The translations under genes were made by a program, and so were the position numbers. Of a DNA stretch of 64,000 nucleotides, positions 17,454-25,038 are shown piece after piece. The stretch's first letter is position 1, and every line of letters begins with the position of its first letter. The notes under the pieces are model-generated. The model did no database searches, was not told the DNA's origin, and was given only the letters and a program-made list of their open reading frames with translations. Source of the DNA: Kitasatospora albolonga (GTDB lineage Bacteria > Actinomycetota > Actinomycetes > Streptomycetales > Streptomycetaceae); contig CP020563.1 in assembly GCA_002082585.1 (NCBI GenBank), positions 1,854,001-1,918,000 on the forward strand, written 5' to 3'.

Positions 17454-18608
17454 TCACACGGCGGCAGCAGCAGCCGGTTCCGTACGGGAGCCTCGCCGTC
17501 GGCCCTCGCGCAGGGCGGCGGCGAGGATCGCCACGGCCACACCGCCGAACGCCCACGCGCCGAGAATCCACAGCGCCCCGGTGGTGGCGCTGCCGTCGAA
17601 GTAGACGGTGTTGCGCACCACGGTCGTCCCGGCCCCCGGCGGCAGGGCCTGGCCGATCGCGGCCCAGAACGGAGGCAGCAGCGAGGACGGGTACACCCCG
17701 CCGGAGCTGGGGTTGCCCAGGATCGTGAAGATCAGGATGGTGAGGCCCAGGCCGACCGTGCCCGCCACCGACTGGAGGGCGACGCCCACGGCCCCGGAGG
17801 CGAACACCACCAGGGTGCCGATGCCGACCAGCTCCCAGAACGCGCCCGGCAGGCAGTGCAGCACCGGACCCACGATGATCGCGCCGCCGATGCCCGAGGC
17901 GAAGCCGTACGGGAGCATCGCGGCCAGCCGGACCAGGGTGCGGCGCAGGGTGGGCTTCTTGGAACCGGCCGCCATGTTCAGGGCCGATGCGGCGAGGTAG
18001 CCGCCGATCGTCCAGCTGAGGACGAGGTAGAAGGACGACAGGCCGCGCGAGTCGCCCTCGGCGGGCGGGCGGATGTCCCGTACGACGATCGTACGGTTCT
18101 GGGCGCGGGCGACCTCCTGGAGGATCTCCGTGGCCGCCGTGGTGGCCGACGGCCCGCCCGCCGAGGCGACGAGCAGGGTGTCGGTGCGCCCGGCCGGGTC
18201 CACCACGTAGGCCGCGTCGGTGCTCCGGTCCAGCAGCCGCGCCCGGGCCTCGGCGCGGCTCGCGGCGGGGGTGACCTGGAGGGGGTCGCCGGGCAGGGCG
18301 TCCAGCCGGGCCACCAGGTCCCGTTCCACGGCGGGCGGCGCGACCAGGGTGATGGGCACCTTGTGCGGCTCGGGTGCGTGGAAGGCGCCCATGTAGGAGA
18401 GGGCGAAGCCCAGTTGCAGGAGGAGCACCCCGAGCATGACGAGCGCGGACCGGGTGGAGACGGCGTCGCGCACCTCCCCGAGGAAGCCCCGGGCCGGGGT
18501 GTCCGTGCCGGGCCCTGTCCGTACGGTCGATCCGGACCCGAAGCCCCGGCCGACGTCCCTGCCGCCTCCGGCGTCCCCGCCGCCCCTGTCGTCCCTCGCG
18601 TCTGCCAC
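17454..18608 (-). CDS. DUF3533-like / ABC-2-like membrane protein
   Basis: A 384-residue protein with one N-terminal helix (ALVMLGVLLLQLGFALSYMGAF), an extracytoplasmic domain of about 150 residues, then five or six helices near the C terminus. This YhgE/Pip-like layout is that of DUF3533 and ABC-2-related proteins, often tied to export or envelope stress. The GTG at 18608 is chosen because a near-perfect GGGAGGA sits 4-5 bases upstream; a longer frame to 18698 lacks one. A 20-bp perfect palindrome lies 20 bases before the start. Exact function is unknown. Confidence 0.78.
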   Translation of the reverse strand: MADARDDRGGGDAGGGRDVGRGFGSGSTVRTGPGTDTPARGFLGEVRDAVSTRSALVMLGVLLLQLGFALSYMGAFHAPEPHKVPITLVAPPAVERDLVARLDALPGDPLQVTPAASRAEARARLLDRSTDAAYVVDPAGRTDTLLVASAGGPSATTAATEILQEVARAQNRTIVVRDIRPPAEGDSRGLSSFYLVLSWTIGGYLAASALNMAAGSKKPTLRRTLVRLAAMLPYGFASGIGGAIIVGPVLHCLPGAFWELVGIGTLVVFASGAVGVALQSVAGTVGLGLTILIFTILGNPSSGGVYPSSLLPPFWAAIGQALPPGAGTTVVRNTVYFDGSATTGALWILGAWAFGGVAVAILAAALREGRRRGSRTEPAAAAAV

Positions 18609-18627
18609 GCGGTCCTCCCTCGTCGTG

Positions 18628-18647
18628 CTCGCCACGGCCGTGGCGAG
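18628..18647. promoter_or_regulatory. 20-bp perfect palindrome before DUF3533-like gene
   Basis: CTCGCCACGGCCGTGGCGAG equals its own reverse complement. It lies 20 bases upstream of the GTG at 18608, so it could be an operator or a leader hairpin. Confidence 0.55.
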
Positions 18648-18762
18648 GCCGTCACATGGTCGGCCCCGGGCGGCGCCCGGTCCCGGGGGCACGCCCACGG
18701 GGAGGGGCGCTCGACCCGATCGGCGGAGAGGTGAGGAGGGGGAGGAGGGGGTGAGGGGCCCG

Positions 18763-18948
18763 TCAGGCGGCGTCGGCGGACGACGCCGTCATGCGGTGCC
18801 TGCGTACGTAGTACCAGACCATGTTCGACGAGAGCCCCGCGATCAGCACCCAGACGATCCCGAGCAGGCTGCCCTGGACGAAGGAGACCACGGCCGCCGT
18901 GACGGCGAGGACGCAGACGATGAGGGCGTAGAGGGCGAGGCGGGGCAT
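18763..18948 (-). CDS. Small hydrophobic membrane protein
   Basis: A 61-residue protein with two closely spaced helices (ALYALIVCVLAVTAAVVSFV and GIVWVLIAGLSSNMVWYYV) and a basic C-terminal end YVRRHRM. It matches the small hydrophobic proteins conserved across Streptomyces. The ATG has AGGAG about nine bases upstream, which distinguishes it from a long frame running through the npdG gene. It lies between npdG and the DUF3533-like gene on the same strand, with gaps over 100 bases on both sides. Function is unknown. Confidence 0.78.
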   Translation of the reverse strand: MPRLALYALIVCVLAVTAAVVSFVQGSLLGIVWVLIAGLSSNMVWYYVRRHRMTASSADAA

Positions 18949-19064
18949 GGGGGGCGGCTCCTGTCGGGAACGGTCGCGGTCCCGTCCAGTGTCCCCCATG
19001 CCCCGTTGTGCCCCGCCCCTGCCCTGCCCCGGCCCCCACCGCCGTACCGGGATCGCCCCGCGGG

Positions 19065-19781
19065 TCAGACGTCGGTGGTGCGCAGGCCCGCGTGGGCCTT
19101 GTAGCGGCGGTTGACCGAGATCAGGTTGGCCACCAGCGACTCGACCTGGTGGGCGTTGCGGAGCCGTCCCGCGAAGATGCCGCGCATCCCGGGGATACGG
19201 CCCGCCAGCGCCTGCACGATGTCGGTGTCGGCCCGTACCTCGCCCAGGACCAGGACGTCGGTGTCGATCTCCTCGATGGACTCGTCCTGGAGCAGCACCG
19301 CCGAGAGGTGGTGGAAGGCGGCCGTGACCCGGGAGTCCGGCAGCAGGGCGGCGGCCTGCTCGGCGGCGCTGCCCTCCTCCGGCTTGAGGGCGTAGGCGCC
19401 CTTCTTGTCGAAGCCGAGCGGGTTGACGCAGTCGATGACGAGCTTGCCCGCGAGCTCCTCGCGCAGGGACTCCAGGGTCTTGGCGTGGCCGTCCCACGGC
19501 ACGGCGACGATCACGATGTCGCTGCGCCGGGCGCACTCCGCGTTGTCCGTGCCCTCGATGCCGTGGCCGAGCTCCGCCGCCGCCCCGGCGGCCCGTCCGG
19601 CGTCCCGGGAGCCGAGGGTGACCCGCTGTCCGGCGCGGGCGAGCCGGTAGGCGAGGCCGCGCCCCTGCGGGCCGGTCCCGCCGAGTACGCCGACGCTCAG
19701 GCCGGAGACGTCAGGGAGGTCCCAGGGGTCCTTGGCGGGGGGCTTGGGCGCGCCGCCGCCACTGCTGTCCTGTGTAGTCAT
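19065..19781 (-). CDS. npdG: NADPH-dependent F420 reductase
   Basis: A 238-residue oxidoreductase that passes hydride between NADPH and the deazaflavin coenzyme F420, supplying F420H2 for redox steps in actinomycetes. After a 28-residue flexible N terminus the Rossmann motif GVLGGTGPQGRGLAYRLARA appears, then TLGSRD for NADP phosphate recognition, and VTAAFHHLSAVLL, a conserved segment of the Npd/Fno family. The ATG has no ribosome site; TAGGGT 6 bases upstream predicts a leaderless message. Confidence 0.92.
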   Translation of the reverse strand: MTTQDSSGGGAPKPPAKDPWDLPDVSGLSVGVLGGTGPQGRGLAYRLARAGQRVTLGSRDAGRAAGAAAELGHGIEGTDNAECARRSDIVIVAVPWDGHAKTLESLREELAGKLVIDCVNPLGFDKKGAYALKPEEGSAAEQAAALLPDSRVTAAFHHLSAVLLQDESIEEIDTDVLVLGEVRADTDIVQALAGRIPGMRGIFAGRLRNAHQVESLVANLISVNRRYKAHAGLRTTDV

Positions 19782-19787
19782 GGGCCG

Positions 19788-19807
19788 ACCCTACTGCCAG
19801 GTAGGGC
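19788..19807. promoter_or_regulatory. Leaderless npdG promoter with CCCTAC dyad
   Basis: Read on the minus strand, TAGGGT (19793-19788) is the -10 box of npdG. The same bases form a dyad, CCCTAC-TGCCAG-GTAGGG (19790-19807), which could be an operator. Confidence 0.45.
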
Positions 19808-19942
19808 CCGGAATCCCGCCCCGGGACCCGGCGGCATCCCGCCGGTGCGGCCCCCGCACCAGCCCTCCCCCGGTCCTCCGTTCGGGTGACGGGGAGGCGT
19901 GCGGGCGCCGCCGGGCGGAGGGCGGGGGCAGGATGCCGGGCC

Positions 19943-20563
19943 ATGGATGCCGTACGTGTCGCCCTGCTCCGTGACGTCCTGGCCGGGACCAGGTGGCCGG
20001 CCGCCGCCCGCCGGTTCGGGCTGGCACTGCGCTCGTCCGTCGTCCCGCGGGGCGGCGGGCTTCTGCTGGTGGGGACCGAGGCGTACGAGCCCTGGCACCT
20101 GGCGGCCCACCTGACCGACGAGTCGGCCTGGTCCGGGCTGCCGGAGCTGGCGCCCACGCTGGTACGGCACCGGGTGGCGCCGGACGACCCGGCCCACCTG
20201 GCGGCCGGGCTCGGCCGGATCGAGGCGGCGGGGCGCGGGGCGACCGTGCTGCTCGTCGCGCCGGAGCGGCCGGACGGCGGGCTGCTGGAGCGGGTGCACG
20301 ACGCGCGGCGGGCCGGGGCGCGGGTGCTGGCCCTGGACGGCGGTGACCCGGAGGTCGGCGGGCTGGCCCACGAGACGCTGGTGGTCCCGGAGGGCGACGC
20401 GGTGGACCTGGACATCGTGCAGCACCTGGTGAGCGCGGCGGCCGGGGAGAACGGCGGGGCGGCGGCGCGCGGTGGCCCGGGGGCGCGCGGCGGCCGCGCC
20501 TTCCGGGACCGGCTCTCCCGCCTCGCCGACCGGCTGACGGAGCCACCGCCGACGCGGTGGTGA
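19943..20563 (+). CDS. Conserved protein of unknown function
   Basis: A 206-residue protein, apparently soluble, alternating hydrophobic beta-like segments (GGLLLVGTEAYEPWHLA, ATVLLVAPERPDGG, ARVLALDGG, ETLVVPEGDAVDLDIVQHL) in a pattern like a SIS or Rossmann-type sugar-phosphate fold. A Gly/Ala/Arg-rich tail ends the protein. No catalytic motif is recognised. Start at the ATG 19943: CAGGAT eight bases earlier may be a -10 box of a leaderless transcript or a weak ribosome site. Real-gene status rests on codon bias and the orderly domain; function is not assigned. Confidence 0.7.
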   Translation: MDAVRVALLRDVLAGTRWPAAARRFGLALRSSVVPRGGGLLLVGTEAYEPWHLAAHLTDESAWSGLPELAPTLVRHRVAPDDPAHLAAGLGRIEAAGRGATVLLVAPERPDGGLLERVHDARRAGARVLALDGGDPEVGGLAHETLVVPEGDAVDLDIVQHLVSAAAGENGGAAARGGPGARGGRAFRDRLSRLADRLTEPPPTRW

Positions 20564-20670
20564 GGGGCGGGGCGTGGCGGTGGCGCGGGGCGCGTATCCG
20601 GCCATCGGGAAAGCCGCCCGCGCGAAATCGGTTTGCCCGGAGTGCCCGGCAGTACCGATCATGGCCCTTC

Positions 20671-21969
20671 GTGACCGAAGCTCCCCCTGCCTCCCCGCGC
20701 CCGGCCCGGCTCCGTGCCCTGCTGCCGGACCTCTCCCCGTGGCACTCCTCGCGCGACTTCCGGCTGCTGTGGCTCCAGGGGCTGATCACGTACTTCGGCA
20801 GCTTCATGGCCCTCATCGCGCTGCCGCTCCAGATCAAGCACCTCACCGGCTCGCCGCTCGCGGTCGGGGCGATGGGGGCGGTGGAGCTGGTGCCGCTGGT
20901 GGTCTTCGGGCTGTACGGCGGGGCGCTCGCCGATGCCGTGGACCGGCGCCGGGTCATCCTGCTCACCGAGGCGGGGCTCGGCGTGCTCGCCGCGATCCTG
21001 CTGGTGAACGCGTTGCTTCCGGAGCCGCTGCTGTGGCCGCTGTACGTGGTGGCAGGCGGGGTCGCCGCGCTGGCCGGGCTCCAGCGGCCCGCGCTGGACT
21101 CCCTGATGGCCCGGATCGTGCCGCACGCCCAGCAGACGGCGGCGGCCGCGCTGAACTCGCTGCGCTGGCAGGTCGGGGCGATCGCGGGCCCGGCGCTGGC
21201 CGGTCTGGTGGTGGCGTACGCCGGTCACGGCACGGCGTACGCGGTGACGGTGTGCACGTTCGCCGTCTCCGTCGTGCTCTGTCTGCGCCTCACCCCGGCG
21301 CCGCCCGCCGAGGAGGCGCAGAAGCCGTCGCTGCGCGGGATCGTCGAGGGGGCCCGGTACGCCTGGAGCCGACCGGTGCTGCTGGGGACGTACGCGATCG
21401 ACCTGGCGGCGATGTTCTTCGCCTTCCCGAACACCATCTTCCCGTTCCTGGCGGACGAGCTGGACGCCCAGTGGTCGCTGGGGCTGATGTACTCGGCGGG
21501 CGCGGTGGGCTCGCTGGCGCTGGGGCTGACCAGCGGCTGGACGTCCCGGGTGCGCAGGCACGGGCTGTTCGTGGTGTTCGGCGCGGCGGTGTGGGGGCTG
21601 GCCATCGCGGCGGCGGGCTGGTTCTCCAGCGTGTGGGTGGTGCTGCTCTGCCTGGGCGTGGCGGGGGCGGGCGACATGCTGAGCGGGCTGGGGCGGGCGA
21701 CCATCTGGAACCAGACCATCCCGGACGAGCTGCGCGGGCGGCTGGCGGGCATCGAGGTGCTCTCGTACAGCGTGGGGCCGCAGCTGGGTCAGGTGCGGGC
21801 CGGGGCGATGGCGGGGTGGACGGGGACCCGGTCGGCGATCTGGACGGGCGGGGTGGCGTGCGTGGCGTCGGTGGCGCTGCTGACGGCCGCGCTGCCGAAG
21901 CTGGTGCGGTACGACTCGGAGACGGACGAGGACGCGGTGCGGAGGCGGGAGACCCGGGCGGAGGGGTGA
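20671..21969 (+). CDS. MFS exporter, EntS-like
   Basis: A 432-residue, 12-helix MFS protein. The start segment SSRDFRLLWLQGLITYFGSFMALIALPLQ and loop ADAVDRRRVIL are typical of the enterobactin-exporter (EntS/MFS_3) branch. This family exports siderophores or drugs, and the haem and iron genes lie 2-8 kb downstream, but no siderophore biosynthesis genes are seen. GTG at 20671 is the best start; longer frames run through an upstream region with no ribosome site. The Cys-containing loop and C-terminal charged tail are unremarkable. Confidence 0.88.
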   Translation: MTEAPPASPRPARLRALLPDLSPWHSSRDFRLLWLQGLITYFGSFMALIALPLQIKHLTGSPLAVGAMGAVELVPLVVFGLYGGALADAVDRRRVILLTEAGLGVLAAILLVNALLPEPLLWPLYVVAGGVAALAGLQRPALDSLMARIVPHAQQTAAAALNSLRWQVGAIAGPALAGLVVAYAGHGTAYAVTVCTFAVSVVLCLRLTPAPPAEEAQKPSLRGIVEGARYAWSRPVLLGTYAIDLAAMFFAFPNTIFPFLADELDAQWSLGLMYSAGAVGSLALGLTSGWTSRVRRHGLFVVFGAAVWGLAIAAAGWFSSVWVVLLCLGVAGAGDMLSGLGRATIWNQTIPDELRGRLAGIEVLSYSVGPQLGQVRAGAMAGWTGTRSAIWTGGVACVASVALLTAALPKLVRYDSETDEDAVRRRETRAEG

Positions 21970-22024
21970 CCCGGGCCCGGCCGGGCGGCCGGACTCCCGG
22001 GGCTCCGCCCCGTACCCCGCTCCT

Positions 22025-22134
22025 CGAACGCCGGAGGGGCTGAAAAAGACGTCCTGAATCGCCGGACGGGCTGGAAAGTGCGGTCTCAACCTCCGGAGGG
22101 GCGAGGGGGCGGTCTCAATCGCCGGACGGGCCGG
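22025..22134. repeat. Four CGCCGGA(C/G)GGGCT repeats, about 30-bp period
   Basis: Cores begin at 22029, 22060, 22091 and 22120 and alternate between CGCCGGAGGGGCT or CTCCGGAGGGGCG and CGCCGGACGGGC(T/C). Such units recur in Streptomyces intergenic DNA, including at 4578 here. The last copy supplies the final codons of the next minus-strand gene. Confidence 0.75.
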
Positions 22135-22351
22135 ACTTGCCCTTGTCCTCGTCGTGCCACTTGGGGTCCGTCTCCCACTCCAGGTTCCGTTCGCGGGCCG
22201 TGTCCATCGCGTGCTCGGCGGCCTCGCGGGAGGTGTAGGGGCCGAACCGGTTCTGGGCGGGGCACTCCGGGCCCTCCTCGACCTTCTTGTGCTGGAGGCA
22301 GTAGTACCACTCGCCCGGTTTGCCGACCGTGCGCTTCTTGAACAGGGCCAT
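22115..22351 (-). CDS. Short conserved actinobacterial protein
   Basis: A 78-residue hydrophilic protein with a Trp/Tyr/Cys-rich core: [35 protein letters not shown] and [13 protein letters not shown]. The two cysteines and one histidine could bind a metal, and the GPYxSREEA segment resembles SPOR-like folds. It is conserved in actinobacteria without an assigned function. AAGGAG sits 7 bases before the ATG. The last residues (SGPSGD) come from the adjacent repeat, so the ancestral C terminus may have been different. It is divergent from map. Confidence 0.82.
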   Translation of the reverse strand: MALFKKRTVGKPGEWYYCLQHKKVEEGPECPAQNRFGPYTSREAAEHAMDTARERNLEWETDPKWHDEDKGKSGPSGD

Positions 22352-22396
22352 CGACAGCTCCTTTCCTTATCGCCATGGTGCCCCGCGGTCGCTGGT

Positions 22397-22402
22397 TAGA
22401 CT
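22397..22402 (+). promoter_or_regulatory. -10 box of leaderless map
   Basis: TAGACT ends 7 bases before the ATG at 22410, and no ribosome site is present. Confidence 0.55.
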
Positions 22403-22409
22403 CGCTGGC

Positions 22410-23267
22410 ATGTCTGGCCAGTCGCTTCTCGTACCAGGGGAGATCACTCCCGTCCGTTCCGTACCCGGAAACATCCGGCGCCCCGAGTACGTGGGGAAGC
22501 CGGCTCCGAAGCCGTACACCGGCCCGGAGATCCAGGACGCCGACACCATCGAGCGGATGCGGATCGCGGGCCGCATCGCCGCTCGGGCGATGGAGGAGGC
22601 CGCCAAGCACATCGCCCCGGGCGTCACCACGGACGAGCTCGACCGGGTCGCGCACGAGTTCATGATCGACCACGGCGCGTACCCCTCCACCCTCGGCTAC
22701 CGGGGCTTCCCGAAGTCGCTGTGCAGCTCGCTCAACGAGGTCATCTGCCACGGCATCCCCGACTCCACCGTGCTGCGCGACGGGGACATCGTGAACCTCG
22801 ACGTCACCGCGTACATCAACGGGGTGCACGGCGACAACAACGCCACCTACCTCTGCGGTGAGGTGGACGAGGAGTCGCGGCTGCTCGTCGAGCGCACCCG
22901 GGAGTCGCTGAACCGGGCCATCAAGGCGGTCAGGCCGGGGCGGCAGATCAACGTCATCGGCCGGGTCATCGAGTCGTACGCGAAGCGGTTCGGCTACGGG
23001 GTCGTGCGCGACTTCACCGGGCACGGGATCAACTCCTCGTTCCACTCCGGTCTGATCATCCCGCACTACGACAGTCCGCAGGCGACGACCGTGATGCAGC
23101 CGGGGATGACGTTCACCATCGAGCCGATGCTGACGCTGGGCACCCACGAGTACGACATGTGGGAGGACGGCTGGACCGTGGTGACGAAGGACCGGAAGCG
23201 GACCGCGCAGTTCGAGCACACGCTGGTGGTCACGGAGACCGGTGCGGAGATCCTGACCCTGCCGTAA
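22410..23267 (+). CDS. map: Methionine aminopeptidase, type I
   Basis: A 285-residue cytosolic metallopeptidase that removes the first methionine from nascent proteins. An N-terminal extension of about 45 residues ([20 protein letters not shown]) precedes the catalytic fold, as in the long MapA/MapB forms of actinobacteria. All five metal ligands are recognisable: Asp in NLDVTAY, Asp in GVHGDNN, His in FTGHGI, Glu in FTIEPML and Glu in QFEHTLVV. The ATG at 22410 is chosen since a -10 box is immediately upstream; the 30-codon extension upstream is rejected. A T-tailed hairpin terminator follows. Confidence 0.96.
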   Translation: MSGQSLLVPGEITPVRSVPGNIRRPEYVGKPAPKPYTGPEIQDADTIERMRIAGRIAARAMEEAAKHIAPGVTTDELDRVAHEFMIDHGAYPSTLGYRGFPKSLCSSLNEVICHGIPDSTVLRDGDIVNLDVTAYINGVHGDNNATYLCGEVDEESRLLVERTRESLNRAIKAVRPGRQINVIGRVIESYAKRFGYGVVRDFTGHGINSSFHSGLIIPHYDSPQATTVMQPGMTFTIEPMLTLGTHEYDMWEDGWTVVTKDRKRTAQFEHTLVVTETGAEILTLP

Positions 23268-23284
23268 TCGGGACAAAAAGTCCT

Positions 23285-23308
23285 CAGGGGGGCCGCCCCC
23301 TGTTTTGT
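23285..23308 (+). terminator. Rho-independent terminator after map
   Basis: CAGGGGG-GCCG-CCCCCTG followed by TTTT, extendable by flanking ACAAAA and TTTTGT, 18 bases after the map stop. A T-run terminator is unusual in this GC-rich sequence. Confidence 0.85.
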
Positions 23309-23344
23309 CGCGTATTTTTTTACCGACAAGCAGTCGGGAACCAG

Positions 23345-23373
23345 TTGACTTAGGTAAACCTAAGTAGGAGGAT
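23345..23373 (+). promoter_or_regulatory. hmuO promoter with iron box in the spacer
   Basis: TTGACT (23345-23350) and GAGGAT (23368-23373) are 17 bases apart. Between and over them lies ACTTAGGT-AA-ACCTAAGT (23348-23365), with 8-bp arms matching the ends of DmdR/IdeR boxes. Iron-loaded repressor would cover the promoter. The centre is shorter than the 19-bp consensus. Confidence 0.7.
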
Positions 23374-23474
23374 CGGGCATACCGGCACGCGCCGCCGCAG
23401 CGTTGCGGCGGTCGCCTGCCGATATTTCCGTCTCTTTCTGGACTTCCCGTCCCCCTCGGCCCCGGAGGCCCACC

Positions 23475-24146
23475 TTGGACGCAACCGCAACCGCCACCGT
23501 CACTCCCTTCTCGACGCTCATCCGCACCGCGTCGCACGAGCAGCACACCGAGGCCGAGACCTCGACCTTCATGGGTGACCTGCTCGGCGGGCGGCTGGGC
23601 GTGGACGCGTACACGCGCTACACCGAGCAGCTGTGGTTCGTCTACCGGGCGCTGGAGGAAGGCGCGGAGGCCCTGCGGAACGACCCGGTCGCGGGCCCCT
23701 TCATACAGCCCGAGCTGATGCGCTCCACCGAGCTGGAGCGCGACCTCGCCCACCTGCGCGGGGAGAACTGGCGCGAGGGCCTGGAGCCGCTGCCCGCCAC
23801 CGCCGCGTACGCCGCCCGGGTCACCGAGTGCGCCCGCACCTGGCCCGCCGGATACATCGCGCACCACTACACCCGTTACCTCGGCGACCTCTCGGGCGGC
23901 CAGATCATCCGCGACAAGGCGGAGAAGACCTGGGGCTTCGAGCGCAAGGGCGACGGCGTGCGGTTCTACGTCTTCGAGGAGATCGGCAACCCCGCCGCCT
24001 TCAAGCGGAACTACCGCGAGCTGCTGGACGGCGTGAACGCGGACGACCTGGAGAAGCAGCGGATCATCGAGGAGTGCAAGCGCGCCTTCGCGCTGAACAC
24101 CGCGGTCTTCCGGGAGCTGGGCGAGGTGTTCCCGCTCAGCGCGTAA
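23475..24146 (+). CDS. hmuO: Haem oxygenase (biliverdin-forming)
   Basis: A 223-residue HO-1-type enzyme that opens haem with O2 and electrons to give biliverdin, CO and Fe2+. The axial histidine is His24 in SHEQHTEAE, the distal helix glycine motif is GDLSGGQ, and the length fits. TTG at 23475 is the start: GGAGG lies 6 bases before it and the upstream frame has no site. The promoter carries an iron box, so expression should rise when iron is scarce. It supplies the intracellular step for the nearby HtaA/HmuTUV haem uptake genes, although a phzF-like gene separates them. Confidence 0.95.
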   Translation: MDATATATVTPFSTLIRTASHEQHTEAETSTFMGDLLGGRLGVDAYTRYTEQLWFVYRALEEGAEALRNDPVAGPFIQPELMRSTELERDLAHLRGENWREGLEPLPATAAYAARVTECARTWPAGYIAHHYTRYLGDLSGGQIIRDKAEKTWGFERKGDGVRFYVFEEIGNPAAFKRNYRELLDGVNADDLEKQRIIEECKRAFALNTAVFRELGEVFPLSA

Positions 24147-24158
24147 CCCCCGTACCGG

Positions 24159-24878
24159 TCATAGCGCTTGCGGCCGCCCGGGTTCAGCCCGGGCGGCCAT
24201 CAGGACGCGGCCCCCTACCTCCACCGTGCCGTCCGGCGCGGGAGCTGTGAGGATCTGGGAGCCGCGTCCTTGTGTGATGTTCAGGGCCCGGCCCAGGTGC
24301 GCGCTCAGCAGCATGGCCGCCGCGCCCGTCGCCTCGTCCTCGACGATGTCCTCCCCGCGCCGGGGGAAGGCCCGCGCGCGGACCCGCCCCGCCGCCTCGT
24401 CCTCCCAGGCCCAGACGTAGAGCCAGCCCTCCCCCGGTGGCGGCCCCGGCAGCGCCTCCACCTCCTCCGCCGTCGCGTACTGCTGGAACGTGCGCGGCGG
24501 GGCCCATTCGGGGCGCGCGGTGATCCAGGTGAACTCCCCGTCCTGGCGGGCGAACACGTCCCCGACGGCCAGCTCCAGGATCTCCAGGTCCAGCAGCCAG
24601 GCCGCGCCGACGAGCGGGTGCCCGGCGAACGGCAGCCGCAGCCCGGGGGCGTGGATGTCCACCCTGCCCCGCTCCGGGTCGTCGACGAACACGGTCTCGC
24701 TGAAGCCCAGTTGCCGGGCCAGCCGCTGCCGGGACGCCTCGTCGGGGTGGCTGCGCCCGTCGCGTACGACGCCCAGCGCGTTGCCGTGGCGCCCGTCGGG
24801 TCCGCAGAACACCCGCAGGACGTCGATGCCCCGGGGTACGTTGTCGTGGTCGTTCACCTGGTTCACGTGCGCATTCAA
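24159..24878 (-). CDS. PhzF-family isomerase/epimerase-like protein
   Basis: A 239-residue member of the PhzF/diaminopimelate-epimerase fold. Family motifs are visible: VFCGPDGRHGNALGVV near the N terminus, LGFSETVFV with the catalytic Glu, LPFAGHPLVGAAWLL and EDEATGAAAMLL. It is 30-50 residues shorter than typical PhzF. The start is uncertain: TTG 24878, GTG 24866 and GTG 24857 are all possible, with GGGGTGAT just upstream. It converges on hmuO with 12 bases between, and a hairpin lies in its 3' end. There are no phenazine genes nearby, so the substrate is unknown. Confidence 0.85.
   Translation of the reverse strand: MNAHVNQVNDHDNVPRGIDVLRVFCGPDGRHGNALGVVRDGRSHPDEASRQRLARQLGFSETVFVDDPERGRVDIHAPGLRLPFAGHPLVGAAWLLDLEILELAVGDVFARQDGEFTWITARPEWAPPRTFQQYATAEEVEALPGPPPGEGWLYVWAWEDEAAGRVRARAFPRRGEDIVEDEATGAAAMLLSAHLGRALNITQGRGSQILTAPAPDGTVEVGGRVLMAARAEPGRPQAL
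24172..24198. terminator. Hairpin between convergent hmuO and phzF-like gene
   Basis: GGCCGCCCGGG-TTCAG-CCCGGGCGGCC has perfect 11-bp arms. It lies 25 bases after the hmuO stop and inside the last codons of the phzF-like gene. Confidence 0.7.
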
Positions 24879-24949
24879 GCATCACCCCGTGACGGGGCGG
24901 GGGTTGAGGGGAGCCGGGGGGCGGTCGGCGGCCCGGGAGCCGGGAACGG

Positions 24950-24997
24950 CCTCAGGGCCGTACCGGTGAGCTTGCTGCTGCCGGTACGGCCCTGAGG
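24950..24997. terminator. Strong hairpin after htaA (minus strand)
   Basis: CCTCAGGGCCGTACCGG and CCGGTACGGCCCTGAGG are perfect 17-bp arms around a 14-base loop, 41 bases beyond the htaA stop. Confidence 0.82.
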
Positions 24998-25038
24998 GTG
25001 GTGCGGGTGGTTCAGGTGATGCGGGTCGTTCTGTTCGG

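Noticed and set aside
24159..24878. A phenazine biosynthesis locus
   Set aside because: Only PhzF-fold proteins are present; no phzA, B, C, D, E or G relatives are in the window.
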